64,000 nt of DNA from Mariaggregatimicrobium sp964498785 (GCA_964498785.1 CAZCJL010000019.1:1-64000); one strand, 5' to 3'. Positions 50,406 through 59,546 are shown, counted from the first letter of the stretch. Made by a program: numbers and translations. The notes: generated from the letters alone by a model not told the origin.

Positions 50406-51446
50406 TTACAGCAGAAAGATATTATTTTCCCGACATTTTTGAATCATTTCATCCGGCCAAATACTTGCCTGAATTTCTCCGATATGCGCTTTACGCAAAT
50501 AGAACATACACAGCCGTGATTGACCAATGCCACCGCCAATAGAGAGTGGAAGGTCATTATTTAGCAGCCTGTTGTGAAAATATAATTGTCTGCGATGCGT
50601 ATTACCGGTTATTTCCAATTGACGTTCCAGCGCCTCGGCATCTACACGAATGCCCATGGATGAAAGTTCATATGCATAATCCAGAAGTGGGTAATAGACG
50701 AGAATGTCGCCGTTCAGACCTTTATACGTGCTGTTTGATGGTGTAGACCAATCATCGTAATCCGGCGCCCGGCCGTCGTGCGGTTGGCCATTTTTAAGTT
50801 CACTCCCAATACCAACAATAAAAACACTACCAAACTCTTTGCAAGCTTCTTTCTCCCGCTCAACTGGTGAAAGATTCGGAAATTTATCGACTAATTCTTC
50901 ACTATGAATAAAGGTGATTTCGTCCGGCAAAATTGGTTTAATTACATTATATTGCTGGCAAATATATTTCTCGGTTCGTTTAATAACTTCGTAAATTGTT
51001 CGGACGGTCTTTTTAAGAAATTTCAGGTTTCGGTCGTCTTTGGAAATGACCTTTTCCCAATCCCATTGGTCCACATAAAGGGAATGTAAATTGTCTAAAA
51101 TTTCATCTGCTCGAATGGCATTCATGTCTGTGTACAAGCCCTCACCATGTTTTAAGCCGTAATCGGCAAGCATCATGCGTTTCCATTTGGCAAGGGAGTG
51201 AACAATTTCCGCTTTGGTGTTTCCCATGCTTTTAATCGGAAAAGCCACTGGTTTTTCAATGCCATTTAAATCGTCATTAATTCCGGTGCCGGATTTAACA
51301 AACATTGGTGCAGTGACCCGGATTAAATTCAATTCAAAAGAGAGATTTACCTGAAAAAATTCTTTGATCAGACGAATCGCTTTTTCTGTCTCTTTCAGAT
51401 CGAGTAATGGTTGATAGTTCGATGGAATTATTAAATCTGTATGCAT
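50406..51446 (-). CDS. asnA: Aspartate-ammonia ligase (asparagine synthetase A)
   Basis: Converts aspartate and ammonia to asparagine with ATP. Length of 346 residues matches AsnA. Blocks seen: ETEKAIRLIKEFFQVNLSFE, FPIKSMGNTKAEIVHSLAKW, MNAIRADEILDNLHSLYVDQ, WDWEKVISKDDRN, GDILVYYPLLDYAYELSSMG and the end LPLSIGGGIGQSRLCMFYLR. It is a class II tRNA-synthetase-like fold. ATG 51446 fits the ribosome binding site AAGGAG; ATG 51452 is one base from that site and unlikely. Cytoplasmic. Confidence 0.95.
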   Translation of the reverse strand: MHTDLIIPSNYQPLLDLKETEKAIRLIKEFFQVNLSFELNLIRVTAPMFVKSGTGINDDLNGIEKPVAFPIKSMGNTKAEIVHSLAKWKRMMLADYGLKHGEGLYTDMNAIRADEILDNLHSLYVDQWDWEKVISKDDRNLKFLKKTVRTIYEVIKRTEKYICQQYNVIKPILPDEITFIHSEELVDKFPNLSPVEREKEACKEFGSVFIVGIGSELKNGQPHDGRAPDYDDWSTPSNSTYKGLNGDILVYYPLLDYAYELSSMGIRVDAEALERQLEITGNTHRRQLYFHNRLLNNDLPLSIGGGIGQSRLCMFYLRKAHIGEIQASIWPDEMIQKCRENNIFLL

Positions 51447-51485
51447 TTTCATTCTCCTTGTTAAAAAAATCAGGCAGTTTCACTA

Positions 51486-52406
51486 TTAGTTGGACGTATA
51501 TTTGCCCTGATATAATCCCTCTGTTTGCATTTGATGATATAACATTTGAATGAGTTTTGGTTTTAAAATGTTCCAACGCGGTGCGATTAGCAAATCATCT
51601 TGAATGTCGCCAACCAACCGATGGACAACGATATCCGGCGACAGATGTGGCAGTAGCGTTTTAAGCACCTCAATATATTCCGCTTCTGTAAATACACTCA
51701 CCTTTCCTGCGTGATACCACCGCGCTAACTCAGTATTTTTCACAACCTGAAGATGGTGCAACTTAACGCCATCAAGTTGAAGCCTGTTTATTTCGCTGAT
51801 TGTATATCGCATATCATCACCATTTTCCCGGGGCAGGCCGAGGATGATATGAGCACAGATCAGAATATTCGAATATTTTTGAATACGTTGCACTGCGTCG
51901 ACAAAACAATTATAATCATGTCCCCGATTAATGAGTTGCAATGTGCGATCATGGGCAGATTGCAAACCCAATTCCAACCACACCTCATGAGTTTCCGCGA
52001 TATTTGATAATTCATTTAATACGTTCGGTTCCAGACAATCCGGTCGGGTTCCGATGGCAAGTCCAACAATATCATCGGGATAATCGTAAACTTTACGCCA
52101 CCAGGATTTTAGCACATTTAATTCAGCATACGTGTTGGTATATGTTTGAAAATATGCCAGATATTTGCCAGTAAAACCCCGTGTGCGCGAACTCGCAATA
52201 CCCTCACGAATTTGCCTCGCGATATCTGCTGTGCTGTTTTCAATATTACTAAATCCTGGATTATAACAATAAACACAGCCCCCTTCGTTGCTAGTTTTAT
52301 TCTTACGGTGCGGGCAACCAAGGTTGGTATGAATTTGCAATTTGCGAACAGGAAAGGGATAATGCTCCTTTAAAAATGTCTTGAATGTGTAGACAGTGCG
52401 TTTCAT
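51486..52406 (-). CDS. Radical SAM protein, TIGR01212/YhcC family
   Basis: 306 residues. The radical SAM cluster ligands appear as Cys31-X12-Cys44-X2-Cys47 in LGCPHRKNK..GGCVYC, the wide spacing characteristic of the YhcC/TIGR01212 group. The later ICAHIILGLPRENGDDM and LDGVKLHHLQVVKNTELA are also family blocks, as is RPDCLEPNVLNELS. Close relatives are Elp3-like in domain order, but the substrate is unknown. ATG 52406 overlaps the upstream hydrolase gene by 4 bp (ATGA). Confidence 0.9.
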   Translation of the reverse strand: MKRTVYTFKTFLKEHYPFPVRKLQIHTNLGCPHRKNKTSNEGGCVYCYNPGFSNIENSTADIARQIREGIASSRTRGFTGKYLAYFQTYTNTYAELNVLKSWWRKVYDYPDDIVGLAIGTRPDCLEPNVLNELSNIAETHEVWLELGLQSAHDRTLQLINRGHDYNCFVDAVQRIQKYSNILICAHIILGLPRENGDDMRYTISEINRLQLDGVKLHHLQVVKNTELARWYHAGKVSVFTEAEYIEVLKTLLPHLSPDIVVHRLVGDIQDDLLIAPRWNILKPKLIQMLYHQMQTEGLYQGKYTSN

Positions 52407-53398
52407 GGTTTTTCATTTTCAATTGATTCCAATGTTCCCAGTCGCAGGTATTTTTCAAAATTATTTTCGATGACACAGTTGTGGCATACATCTGCCGGAT
52501 AAAAAATAAGCCGCTTGTTATCATCAATGCGTATGCTGAAACAAATATTGTGTTCGTTTAACTGCTGTAAAAATTGGCTGTGTTCATCTGCCAGATGTTC
52601 GGTATAAATCGAAATGAGCTTTCCCTGATAATTTTTTATCCAGGTGAATATTTTATCATGCTGTGCGTAAAATGCGTCAAACAAATAAACTTCTGAAATT
52701 TTTTCGGTGAGTCCGCCAACTTCCAACACAAAAGCGATGGGCCTGTATCCTCCGCTGTGGCCAGTAAGTAGAATTTTATCAATACAGGTTGACGTTATAA
52801 CAGAATCATTTTTCAGGGTAAATACAATTTCTTCAATAAAGTGTTTAAAACCATCCGATTCTTCCATTTTTCCGCAAAATGAATCCGGGGCATTTTTAGG
52901 ACCTTGTGCCAGTATTAACAGGGCGTTTTTTTTTGATGTCACTAATTGCGGCACAAGCGTAAATTGGTCGAGAACATTTCTGACATTGTTTCGATGACCA
53001 TGAAAATGAACGATCAGATTGACGCCTTTTTCACTGTCGTGGAAGCCATCAGGGATGACAATAATCGCACTCCCTTCATCATAATGTCCCTGGAATGGGA
53101 AATGTTCGCCTTTTGAATTTTTGTAACCCTCCATTCGTTCAGGATGAGGAAAGGGAGCATTTTCTAATGTTAGAAATGCCCATTTTGCGCCTGACATCGT
53201 TTTCCAGTTGATATCGATTGCCTCGAGATTCCTTTTATCCGCGATGGAATTATCAGTAGTTCGCGCTGGCGTTTTTGTTATCGCGACGGTTGATCTATTA
53301 ATCGATTTGTGTAATTCCTTAAAGTTTGCTTCTTGTGAAAATACATTGATTGAAAATATCATTATAAAAAATAGAACAATGATGACTATTTTTTGCAT
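52403..53398 (-). CDS. Exported alpha/beta hydrolase
   Basis: 331 residues. Signal peptide QKIVIIVLFFIMIFSINVFS. The catalytic core is LIVHFHGHRNNVRNVL (oxyanion region) and the nucleophile elbow ILLTGHSGGYRPIAFVLE. A candidate acid lies near YLFDAFYAQHDK and candidate base His in the C-terminal part (DVCHNC). ATG 53398 with CCGGAGAAA ahead is preferred to the open frame start at 53467, which would bury the signal peptide. Overlaps the radical SAM gene. Substrate unknown. Confidence 0.78.
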   Translation of the reverse strand: MQKIVIIVLFFIMIFSINVFSQEANFKELHKSINRSTVAITKTPARTTDNSIADKRNLEAIDINWKTMSGAKWAFLTLENAPFPHPERMEGYKNSKGEHFPFQGHYDEGSAIIVIPDGFHDSEKGVNLIVHFHGHRNNVRNVLDQFTLVPQLVTSKKNALLILAQGPKNAPDSFCGKMEESDGFKHFIEEIVFTLKNDSVITSTCIDKILLTGHSGGYRPIAFVLEVGGLTEKISEVYLFDAFYAQHDKIFTWIKNYQGKLISIYTEHLADEHSQFLQQLNEHNICFSIRIDDNKRLIFYPADVCHNCVIENNFEKYLRLGTLESIENEKP

Positions 53399-53491
53399 TA
53401 TGATTTCTCCGGACTGTTTAATAAAGATTCTATAAAAATAACAAATAATCGCAGAATAAGCAAGCAAATTTTCGGAGCTGTATAAAATAAA

Positions 53492-53522
53492 AACGACGCC
53501 AGAGGGATTAACTGGCGTCGTT
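53492..53522 (-). terminator. Minus-strand terminator upstream of hydrolase gene
   Basis: AACGACGCCAG and CTGGCGTCGTT pair perfectly over 11 bp. Read on the minus strand it continues TTTTATTTTA, so it stops transcription coming from the right. The only minus-strand remains there are the thioredoxin pseudogene at 53589-53801, whose terminator this may have been. Confidence 0.7.
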
Positions 53523-53588
53523 AAGAGGGAGGAATTGAACTTTCTATTTCCTCTAATTTTGAAAATTACACTGGATTTATATGTTGAA

Positions 53589-53801
53589 TTATAAGCAGTA
53601 AAAGAGATTAAGTTCGTTTTTTATTTGGTTAAAATTTTGTTTGCCGAACAAAGCAGAGACACGTTTTCAAGACTTATCAAAAATAAAAGTCGCGGGAAGC
53701 GCTCCGCTCCATTCACTGTGAAGCATATCAATTAAATCTTCATCGCTTTCAAAATTCTGAACATAATTTTTATAATTCACTTGATATGCTTTTAGAAAAG
53801 G
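53589..53801 (-). pseudogene. Remnant of a thioredoxin-family (TlpA/AhpC-like) gene
   Basis: On the minus strand the frame reads KAYQVNYKNYVQNFESDEDL, IDMLHSEWSGALPATFIFDK, S, then a TGA, then KRVSALFGKQNFNQIKNELN before a TAA. WSGALPATFIFDKxGKR is the usual end of a periplasmic thioredoxin-like protein; the internal TGA sits where Gly (GGA) is expected. No start, no CxxC part and no ribosome binding site remain: the upstream part has been replaced by repeat DNA. A decayed gene is the simplest reading; selenocysteine at this Gly position is implausible. Confidence 0.65.
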
Positions 53802-53826
53802 AGATGAGGGATTTCATAATTATTTT

Positions 53827-54192
53827 GTTACTGTTCAGGTATTGAAAAATTGCCACAGAGACACAGAGTACACAGAGAAAAATAAGCTTAAAAATCATTG
53901 TTTCTGGCAGCAGAATTAATTTTTTTTTAAAGTGATATTGTATCCGCTCAAAAATTGAGGGTAATGAGTGTCATGCCCGTCCCGGCACGTCGGGATTATC
54001 GGGCATCCATCTCTCCTCATTACCGCACATTGATTCCCGCCAAAAGCGTGCGGTAATGACAAGTTTCATTTTAAAATAACCTCAAATATTGAGTGGATAA
54101 ATGATATTTTATAATTTTCGTCAGCTTCAATTTTTATATGTAGTCCTTTTATTGACTCTGTGTTCTCTGTGACTCTGTGGCTGAATAGTTAC
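53827..54192. repeat. Nested inverted-repeat element, about 366 bp
   Basis: Outer arms GTTACTGTTCAG / CTGAATAGTTAC. Next, GCCACAGAGACACAGAG / CTCTGTGACTCTGTGGC. Inside, ATCCGCTCAAAAATTGAGG (around 53945) / CCTCAAATATTGAGTGGAT (around 54085). Innermost are REP-like palindromes with GTCATGCCCG...CGGGCATCC and CATTGATTCCCGCC...GCGGTAATGACA. So at least four hairpins sit inside each other. No coding capacity. Confidence 0.65.
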
Positions 54193-54284
54193 ATTATTTT
54201 TTATGAAATCCCTCCAGCGATGATGTGACCCAATTTGAAAATACCTCCTTTTTTTGCAATCCTTATTGCCACTTAAGTAAATTT

Positions 54285-54320
54285 AATGTCCCTCCTTAAT
54301 GACCGTTAAGGAGGGACATT
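54285..54320. repeat. Perfect 15-bp hairpin
   Basis: AATGTCCCTCCTTAA and TTAAGGAGGGACATT around TGACCG. No T run on the plus strand beyond the stem. It stands alone in the 54193-54893 gap, where no gene is visible apart from a TATAAT at 54778-54783 that may serve the next gene. Confidence 0.7.
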
Positions 54321-54893
54321 ATGTTACTCACAATAATGTTAACCTTAAGAGAGAAAACGCGATTTGCAACTTATATTTAAAAGAACGATTCACTTCATGT
54401 TTAACCAATCTTGTCTTGTTTTAGACAAAAAGCATACCATGTTTTGATTGAGGTTTATAACCATAAAATTTACAATTGGATATTAAGTTATCAAATCGAA
54501 CTGATCATTTATTCATGACATGTTAAATGAGACAGTTCCAATTTGACCTTCAATCGTTTGAATTCATTTTTTGTGGAAAGTAATCGATTGAAAATATAAA
54601 GATTATAATGCGCTATTTTGAAATGATAATAACAGAGAAATGTATCAATTATTTTAAATGAGACACACTATACAAATTATACAAATTTTGCATCTAAACT
54701 CGTCAGAGCCAATCGTATGAATTCTTACAATTTCTTTAAATTTAACTTGATTTTAAAATAAAATATTTTATTTTATGTATAATACGTATGAATGATTTTA
54801 CTTTGTTCAATGATCGATGCGATTTTTTTGCACCAGGATAGACATTTAAAATTCCAATTATTTAAAAAAGAATAATATTCTTTGGTGTAAAAT

Positions 54894-55763
54894 TTGTCAA
54901 GATACTCACGCAATTTGATAGTATTGTTCTTCTTGTGCCAGGCTGTTGCAAGGTTAAGTCTAAAATCCGCAGAGATGGGAAAATTAGACAATGTTCACCT
55001 TGTTAACGGCGATGTGTTTTCTGGCGATGAGTTTTTAATTGCAACAAAGGATCGCATACTTCATTTAAAACTTTATCTTGCTGAATGTCCACCTTTATCC
55101 TATCAAAACAAACAAGATTCCCTGCGAATAGAGTATTTATCATTTTATTGGGGATTGACAAATTCTGATACATTATTACATTTTGCAAATACTGCCCGTG
55201 AGTTTACTCAAAAAAAATTAGCGCGACCATTTACGGTATACACAAAATATCAGTTAGCGGATCCCGGTTGTGACAGTATGGTTTATGCTTTTGTAAAAAC
55301 AGCTACTGGTGAATTTTTATCATACATGCTTATCGAAAATGGATTGTCGTGTATTCAAAACAGGAATATCGAGTTATTGGAAATATCTCACCAAAAACGA
55401 ATAGAGCCGGAAATTAAGGGTCGGGAGATTAAAGCGATTTTGCTGCGGAACGGTATATGGGCTTGTACCGATCCGGAGCGACTTATTAATCAGCGATCTG
55501 AAATCCGGCTTATAATAGCTGAACAGAAAAAGAGCCAAACAACTGCACTTACGAAAGCCGAGTCCGGCTTACTCAAGGATATCAATACTGCGACAATTGA
55601 AGAAATCCAGATCGTGAAAGGAATCGGGCCGAAAACGGCTGCAAAAATTGTAGCCAGCAGGCCATATCAAAATATGAATGACTTGCTTCGGGTGAAAGGT
55701 ATAGGTCCCAAAACGTTAGAGAAAATTAAACAACATTTTGTAGTTCAATCAACTGATAAATAG
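54894..55763 (+). CDS. SNase-like domain fused to helix-hairpin-helix (ComEA-like) domain
   Basis: 289 residues. A hydrophobic leader (NLIVLFFLCQAVARLSL) is present only if TTG 54894 is used; an in-frame stop lies directly before it. Residues about 35-200 match the extracellular SNase-like group by eye: LKLYLAECPP, TAREFTQKKLARPFTVYTKY, SYMLIENGLSCIQNR, ILLRNGIWA. The end (about 220-285) has two HhH motifs: IEEIQIVKGIGPKTAAKIVA and DLLRVKGIGPKTLEKIKQ, with the ComEA DINTATIEEIQ start. It may bind DNA in the periplasm; catalytic SNase residues could not be confirmed. No clear ribosome binding site. Confidence 0.7.
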   Translation: MSRYSRNLIVLFFLCQAVARLSLKSAEMGKLDNVHLVNGDVFSGDEFLIATKDRILHLKLYLAECPPLSYQNKQDSLRIEYLSFYWGLTNSDTLLHFANTAREFTQKKLARPFTVYTKYQLADPGCDSMVYAFVKTATGEFLSYMLIENGLSCIQNRNIELLEISHQKRIEPEIKGREIKAILLRNGIWACTDPERLINQRSEIRLIIAEQKKSQTTALTKAESGLLKDINTATIEEIQIVKGIGPKTAAKIVASRPYQNMNDLLRVKGIGPKTLEKIKQHFVVQSTDK

Positions 55764-56118
55764 TTACTAATTATAGTCTGAATGAGGCCCCCGTTTAATC
55801 GGAGCAAAAAGAATCTAAAACATAACGTTTAATAAAACCAGATGATTAGTGGTATAAGATTCTTTATTTCCCGCCAGGCGGGATGCCTGGAATAATAAAA
55901 ATGAGAGTTTTTGCTCAAGCGCTAATTAATTTTTAACTTAACACCCAAAATTCTAAATTAAAATATTCAATATTATTCTAAGATTATATCATAGATTAAT
56001 TTGGAGTGCAATTCTACTGTGCGCTTCCAGAGCAGTTATGCATTGCGCTGAATCGTATAAAAAGGCTGTACCCTTGTGAAGGTGTTCAAAAAGAAGTGAC
56101 CTGATTTTGTATAGCTCT
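55764..56118. other. Non-coding gap ahead of dispersed repeats
   Basis: No gene is seen. One palindromic GC-rich patch (CCCGCCAGGCGGGATGCCTGG, with one base overlap, near 55870-55890) looks like a REP fragment. The rest is AT-rich. Confidence 0.4.
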
Positions 56119-56240
56119 TAAACCTTCGCAATGGTTTTTCCAACGATTCTTGAGTTATTGGACGGCTGTAAAGGCGATTCACTCCCGAACGCACATTCAA
56201 TTTATGTAGATATTTAATGTCCGTTTCAGAATTTAAGGTA
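56119..56240. repeat. Dispersed intergenic repeat A, copy 2
   Basis: Same orientation and block order as 8693-8804: AAACCTTCGCAATGG, TAAAGGCGATTCA, CATTCAATTTATG, GAATTTAAGG. It abuts repeat B copy 2, so the two families form one composite here. Confidence 0.6.
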
Positions 56241-56241
56241 A

Positions 56242-56397
56242 CACCTAAATTTCTAAAATGAATTATAATAACGAAAAAATAAATTTATTGCCTACGAAAC
56301 ACACGAAATAGCGCTTAATTCAAAATAACATTTCGTGTATTTTTGTGTGTTTAGTAGGCTACAATTGTATAATAATTTTCTTTTTGGAATTTTAGAT
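56242..56397. repeat. Dispersed intergenic repeat B, copy 2
   Basis: Reverse complement of the unit at 38930-39088 over nearly its entire length: CACCTAAATTTCTAAAATGA, GCCTACGAAACACACGAAAT, TAACATTTCGTGTATTTTTG, TAGTAGGCTACAATTGTATA in order. Spacing between blocks is conserved to a few bases. Confidence 0.7.
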
Positions 56398-56563
56398 AAC
56401 ATATTATCCCATCTGTTGGAACAAATACAAGGTATGGACGATAGCGCTGGCATTCCTTTTAATAATATTCGGGCCATGGTCAGCAAAATCCCTGCCTGCT
56501 GTTTCTTCAAAATTATATAATGATTTAAATTTGTAATTTCTGAAAAATATTAAATCCAGAAGC

Positions 56564-58342
56564 ATGAAAAATTATCTGATTCGCTTTTTTTCTTTATTAT
56601 GTCTTAATTCTGTTATGGGGGACCAATACTTTGTATCCGGGGAAATTAACGGGAATTTCGCTATGTTTATCATCGCAGTTTTGATTAGTTTTATTTTTAT
56701 CATGCTATTGCTCTTTGTTGTATTTTACTATTTCAAGACACGATTTATTCGTCAACGAAGCATTCTGCTGAAAAAATTAAATAAAGAACTTTCCAAAGAA
56801 ATTTCTGATAAGGAAAAATCAATTCACCGGCTAAAAACAGATATTGAACTGCTTATAGCGACGATACGCAGTATCGGAGACGGTCTAATTTCTACGGATG
56901 TAAATGGTATGATAAATTTCATGAATAAAACCGCAGAAAATATCACTGGTTGGACTGAGCAAGAAGCGCTGGGAAGACCCTTTTATGAGATTTATGTGAT
57001 TTTATCAGATCCTGGCTTTAAAGAAATGGGGCAACGGACAGCGAATGAAGATATTTCTGGTAATTCATTTGAGAAAACAATTTTACGGATGAAAGACGGC
57101 ACAGAGAGAAATATTCGTGAACACCGCAGGCCGATAAAAGAGAACAATGGGGAAATTATCGGATTAGTGATTTTGTTTAAAGAAGAAACGACAAAAATTG
57201 GCAGTGAAGTTCCGTTGAAAAAAGATAATAAACTGCAGTCGCTTGCTAACGACATCAGTGAAATTTCGCATACGTTTAATAATATTTTTATCGGAATTTT
57301 AGGGAATATTTCGTATGTCAGGTCCAAACTTAATTATGAGGATGATTTATATGCTATTTTAAACCAGGCCGAGGAGGCTGCGTTAAAAGCCAGAGATCTG
57401 ACCTCAAAATTATTTTCAGTAACAGAAAAATTAATGCCGAAAGAAAAGCAGCCCGTGGCTTTTCCTGATTTTTTAAAAAACACGATTCGATCTTCTTTTC
57501 TTGGGTCTAGTGTAAAAACGAAATTCAGTTTTTCAGACGATTTATGGGATGTGGCGATGAATCATAATAAGTTTCGGCATGTATTTCATACTATTTCAAT
57601 AAATGCGCGCGACGCCATGCCAAAGGGCGGTGTTTTTCATGTCAGGGTTAAAAACGTTGTCATAAAAACAGAAGAAAATTTACCAATTAAACCGGGAAAT
57701 TATGTGAAGGTTAGTATTCGAGATCAACCAGCGGGAATAACACAAACTCAACTGGATTCAAGATTTGATTCTCCTTTGGCACTCCCGGTTGAGGAAAATA
57801 AAGAGCTTGCTGCAATATATTCCATTATTGCAAACCAGCATGGTTATATGTATGCCGAAACAGAAAAGGAATTGGGTACCAATCTGATAATCTATTTTCC
57901 GGCAAAGGCAACTGACCCGGAAGGCCTGAAATTATATAGAGAATCCAGTATTTTATCGAATACCGGTCGTATTTTAGTGATGGATGATGAAATAATGATC
58001 CGTAACATTGCCGGAAGGTTGCTAAGATTTATTGGGTACGAAGTTGTTACAGTAACCAGCGGCGATGAAACGATCCTGGAATATAATAATGCAATGCAGA
58101 AAAATAAGAAATTTGATGTGGTTGTTTTAGACCTAACGGTTGCCGGCGGCATGGGTGGAAAAGAAACAATAAAGAGGCTAAAAGAAATTGATCCCCATGT
58201 TAAAGCAGTCGTTTCCAGTGGCTATTCTGACAATCCGATAATGACGGATTATCGAAAATATGGTTTTGTCGATTTAATTGCCAAACCGTATAAAATATAT
58301 GAACTGGGAGAGGTCATATTTCGAGTAATGAACAATCGCTAA
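56564..58342 (+). CDS. Hybrid histidine kinase-like protein with degenerate ATPase domain
   Basis: 592 residues. One TM segment (about 28-60) after a short exported start, a coiled linker, then a PAS domain (about 95-210; DGLISTDVNGMINFMNKTAE, ITGWTEQEALGRPFYEIY). The H box ISHTFNNIFIGILGN contains His236. The ATPase part keeps the N box (NARDAMP), but the G1 box DxGxGM is RDQPAGI and the G2 box GTGLGL is missing (ENKELAAIYSII). The receiver (about 465-590) is intact with Asp523 in VVLDLTVAG and Lys in LIAKPYK. It may act as phosphatase or phosphorelay scaffold and not as a kinase. It is free-standing. Confidence 0.85.
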   Translation: MKNYLIRFFSLLCLNSVMGDQYFVSGEINGNFAMFIIAVLISFIFIMLLLFVVFYYFKTRFIRQRSILLKKLNKELSKEISDKEKSIHRLKTDIELLIATIRSIGDGLISTDVNGMINFMNKTAENITGWTEQEALGRPFYEIYVILSDPGFKEMGQRTANEDISGNSFEKTILRMKDGTERNIREHRRPIKENNGEIIGLVILFKEETTKIGSEVPLKKDNKLQSLANDISEISHTFNNIFIGILGNISYVRSKLNYEDDLYAILNQAEEAALKARDLTSKLFSVTEKLMPKEKQPVAFPDFLKNTIRSSFLGSSVKTKFSFSDDLWDVAMNHNKFRHVFHTISINARDAMPKGGVFHVRVKNVVIKTEENLPIKPGNYVKVSIRDQPAGITQTQLDSRFDSPLALPVEENKELAAIYSIIANQHGYMYAETEKELGTNLIIYFPAKATDPEGLKLYRESSILSNTGRILVMDDEIMIRNIAGRLLRFIGYEVVTVTSGDETILEYNNAMQKNKKFDVVVLDLTVAGGMGGKETIKRLKEIDPHVKAVVSSGYSDNPIMTDYRKYGFVDLIAKPYKIYELGEVIFRVMNNR

Positions 58343-58396
58343 GCATTTATGTGAAAAAATTTATTCACAAGATTTATGTTGATTTTATTTTTTTTG

Positions 58397-58425
58397 TTGA
58401 CATTTTGCCAGGGATGCAGTACATT
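58397..58425 (+). promoter_or_regulatory. Putative promoter for aldose epimerase gene
   Basis: TTGACA (58397-58402), 17 bp, TACATT (58420-58425), 54 bp ahead of the galM start. Confidence 0.55.
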
Positions 58426-58478
58426 AGATGTTCGATTCGATAAATTTTGATAGTTCATTTTGATGCAGGAGGGAGAAA

Positions 58479-59546
58479 ATGAGCGCACACATAAAAAAGG
58501 AACGCTTTGGCAAAACCAGCGACGGGAATCCGGTTTATCTGTATCAATTGCAAAATGCAAACAACATGTCCGCTGAAATTATAGACTACGGCGGTATCGT
58601 GGTTTCTTTAAATGTGCCTGATGGTAACGGAAATTTTACTGATGTAGTACTGGGTTTTGATTCTGTGCAAGGTTACGAAAAAAATAATCTCTATTTCGGA
58701 TGTATTGTTGGGCGTTTTGCAAACCGAATTGCAAACGGACGCTTTCTTTTAAATGATAACCAACACAGGCTCGCTCAAAACATTAAACCAAACCATTTAC
58801 ATGGCGGTGAAAAGGGATTTGATAAGGTGATATGGCAGGCAAAAGAAATGAATGATTCGGAATATCCGGCATTGCAACTGAGTTATCTTAGCCTGAACGG
58901 CGAAGAAGGATACCCCGGAAATTTAGCAGTCCAAGTAACATATCGCCTGACAGATGAAAATGATTTGCAAATAGAATATTTTGCCGAAACCGATCAGGAT
59001 ACTGTCGTTAATTTGACGAATCATTCGTATTTCAATCTTTCGGGGCATGACAGCGGAGATATTTTGGATCATATCCTGACGATTCATGCCGAAGAATATA
59101 CGGCAACAGACGCCCGGTCGATCCCCACCGGCGAAATAAAATCGCTCGCGAAGACTCCCCTGGATTTCAGGAATCCAGCGCCTGTTGGTGAACGTATTCA
59201 TGATCAATTTGATGCATTAAAATTTGGCAATGGCTATGATACGAATTATGTGTTGAATAATGAGCATGGAATGCTTGTTAAAGCGGCGGAAGTGTTCGAT
59301 CCGAAAAACGGGCTGTCGATGGAGGTGCTTACAACTCAGCCTGGCGTTCAGTTTTATTCAGGAAATCATATCGAATGTAATATGCCAGGGAAAGGCGGAC
59401 AAACGACATATCAAAAAAGAAGCGGACTTTGCCTGGAAACGCAGCACTATCCGGATTCACCCAATCAACCGCATTTTCCGTCAGTGGTTTTGAAACCAGA
59501 GGAAAGCTATAAACATAACACTGTATACAGATTTAAGATAAAATAA
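58479..59546 (+). CDS. galM: Aldose 1-epimerase (galactose mutarotase)
   Basis: 355 residues interconverting alpha and beta anomers of hexoses. Standard blocks: NNLYFGCIVGRFANRIANGR, PNHLHGGEKGFDKVIWQ (catalytic His region), VVNLTNHSYFNLSGHDSGD (second His), FGNGYDTNYVLN, and LCLETQHYPDSPNQPHFPS with the catalytic Glu. No signal peptide, so it is cytoplasmic. Start ATG 58479 follows GGAGGGAG. The small membrane protein starts 41 bp later. Confidence 0.94.
   Translation: MSAHIKKERFGKTSDGNPVYLYQLQNANNMSAEIIDYGGIVVSLNVPDGNGNFTDVVLGFDSVQGYEKNNLYFGCIVGRFANRIANGRFLLNDNQHRLAQNIKPNHLHGGEKGFDKVIWQAKEMNDSEYPALQLSYLSLNGEEGYPGNLAVQVTYRLTDENDLQIEYFAETDQDTVVNLTNHSYFNLSGHDSGDILDHILTIHAEEYTATDARSIPTGEIKSLAKTPLDFRNPAPVGERIHDQFDALKFGNGYDTNYVLNNEHGMLVKAAEVFDPKNGLSMEVLTTQPGVQFYSGNHIECNMPGKGGQTTYQKRSGLCLETQHYPDSPNQPHFPSVVLKPEESYKHNTVYRFKIK

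Noticed and set aside
53589..53801. Internal TGA in the thioredoxin remnant as a selenocysteine codon
   Set aside because: The TGA lies where relatives have Gly (GGA), not Cys, and the rest of the gene is missing, so decay explains it better.
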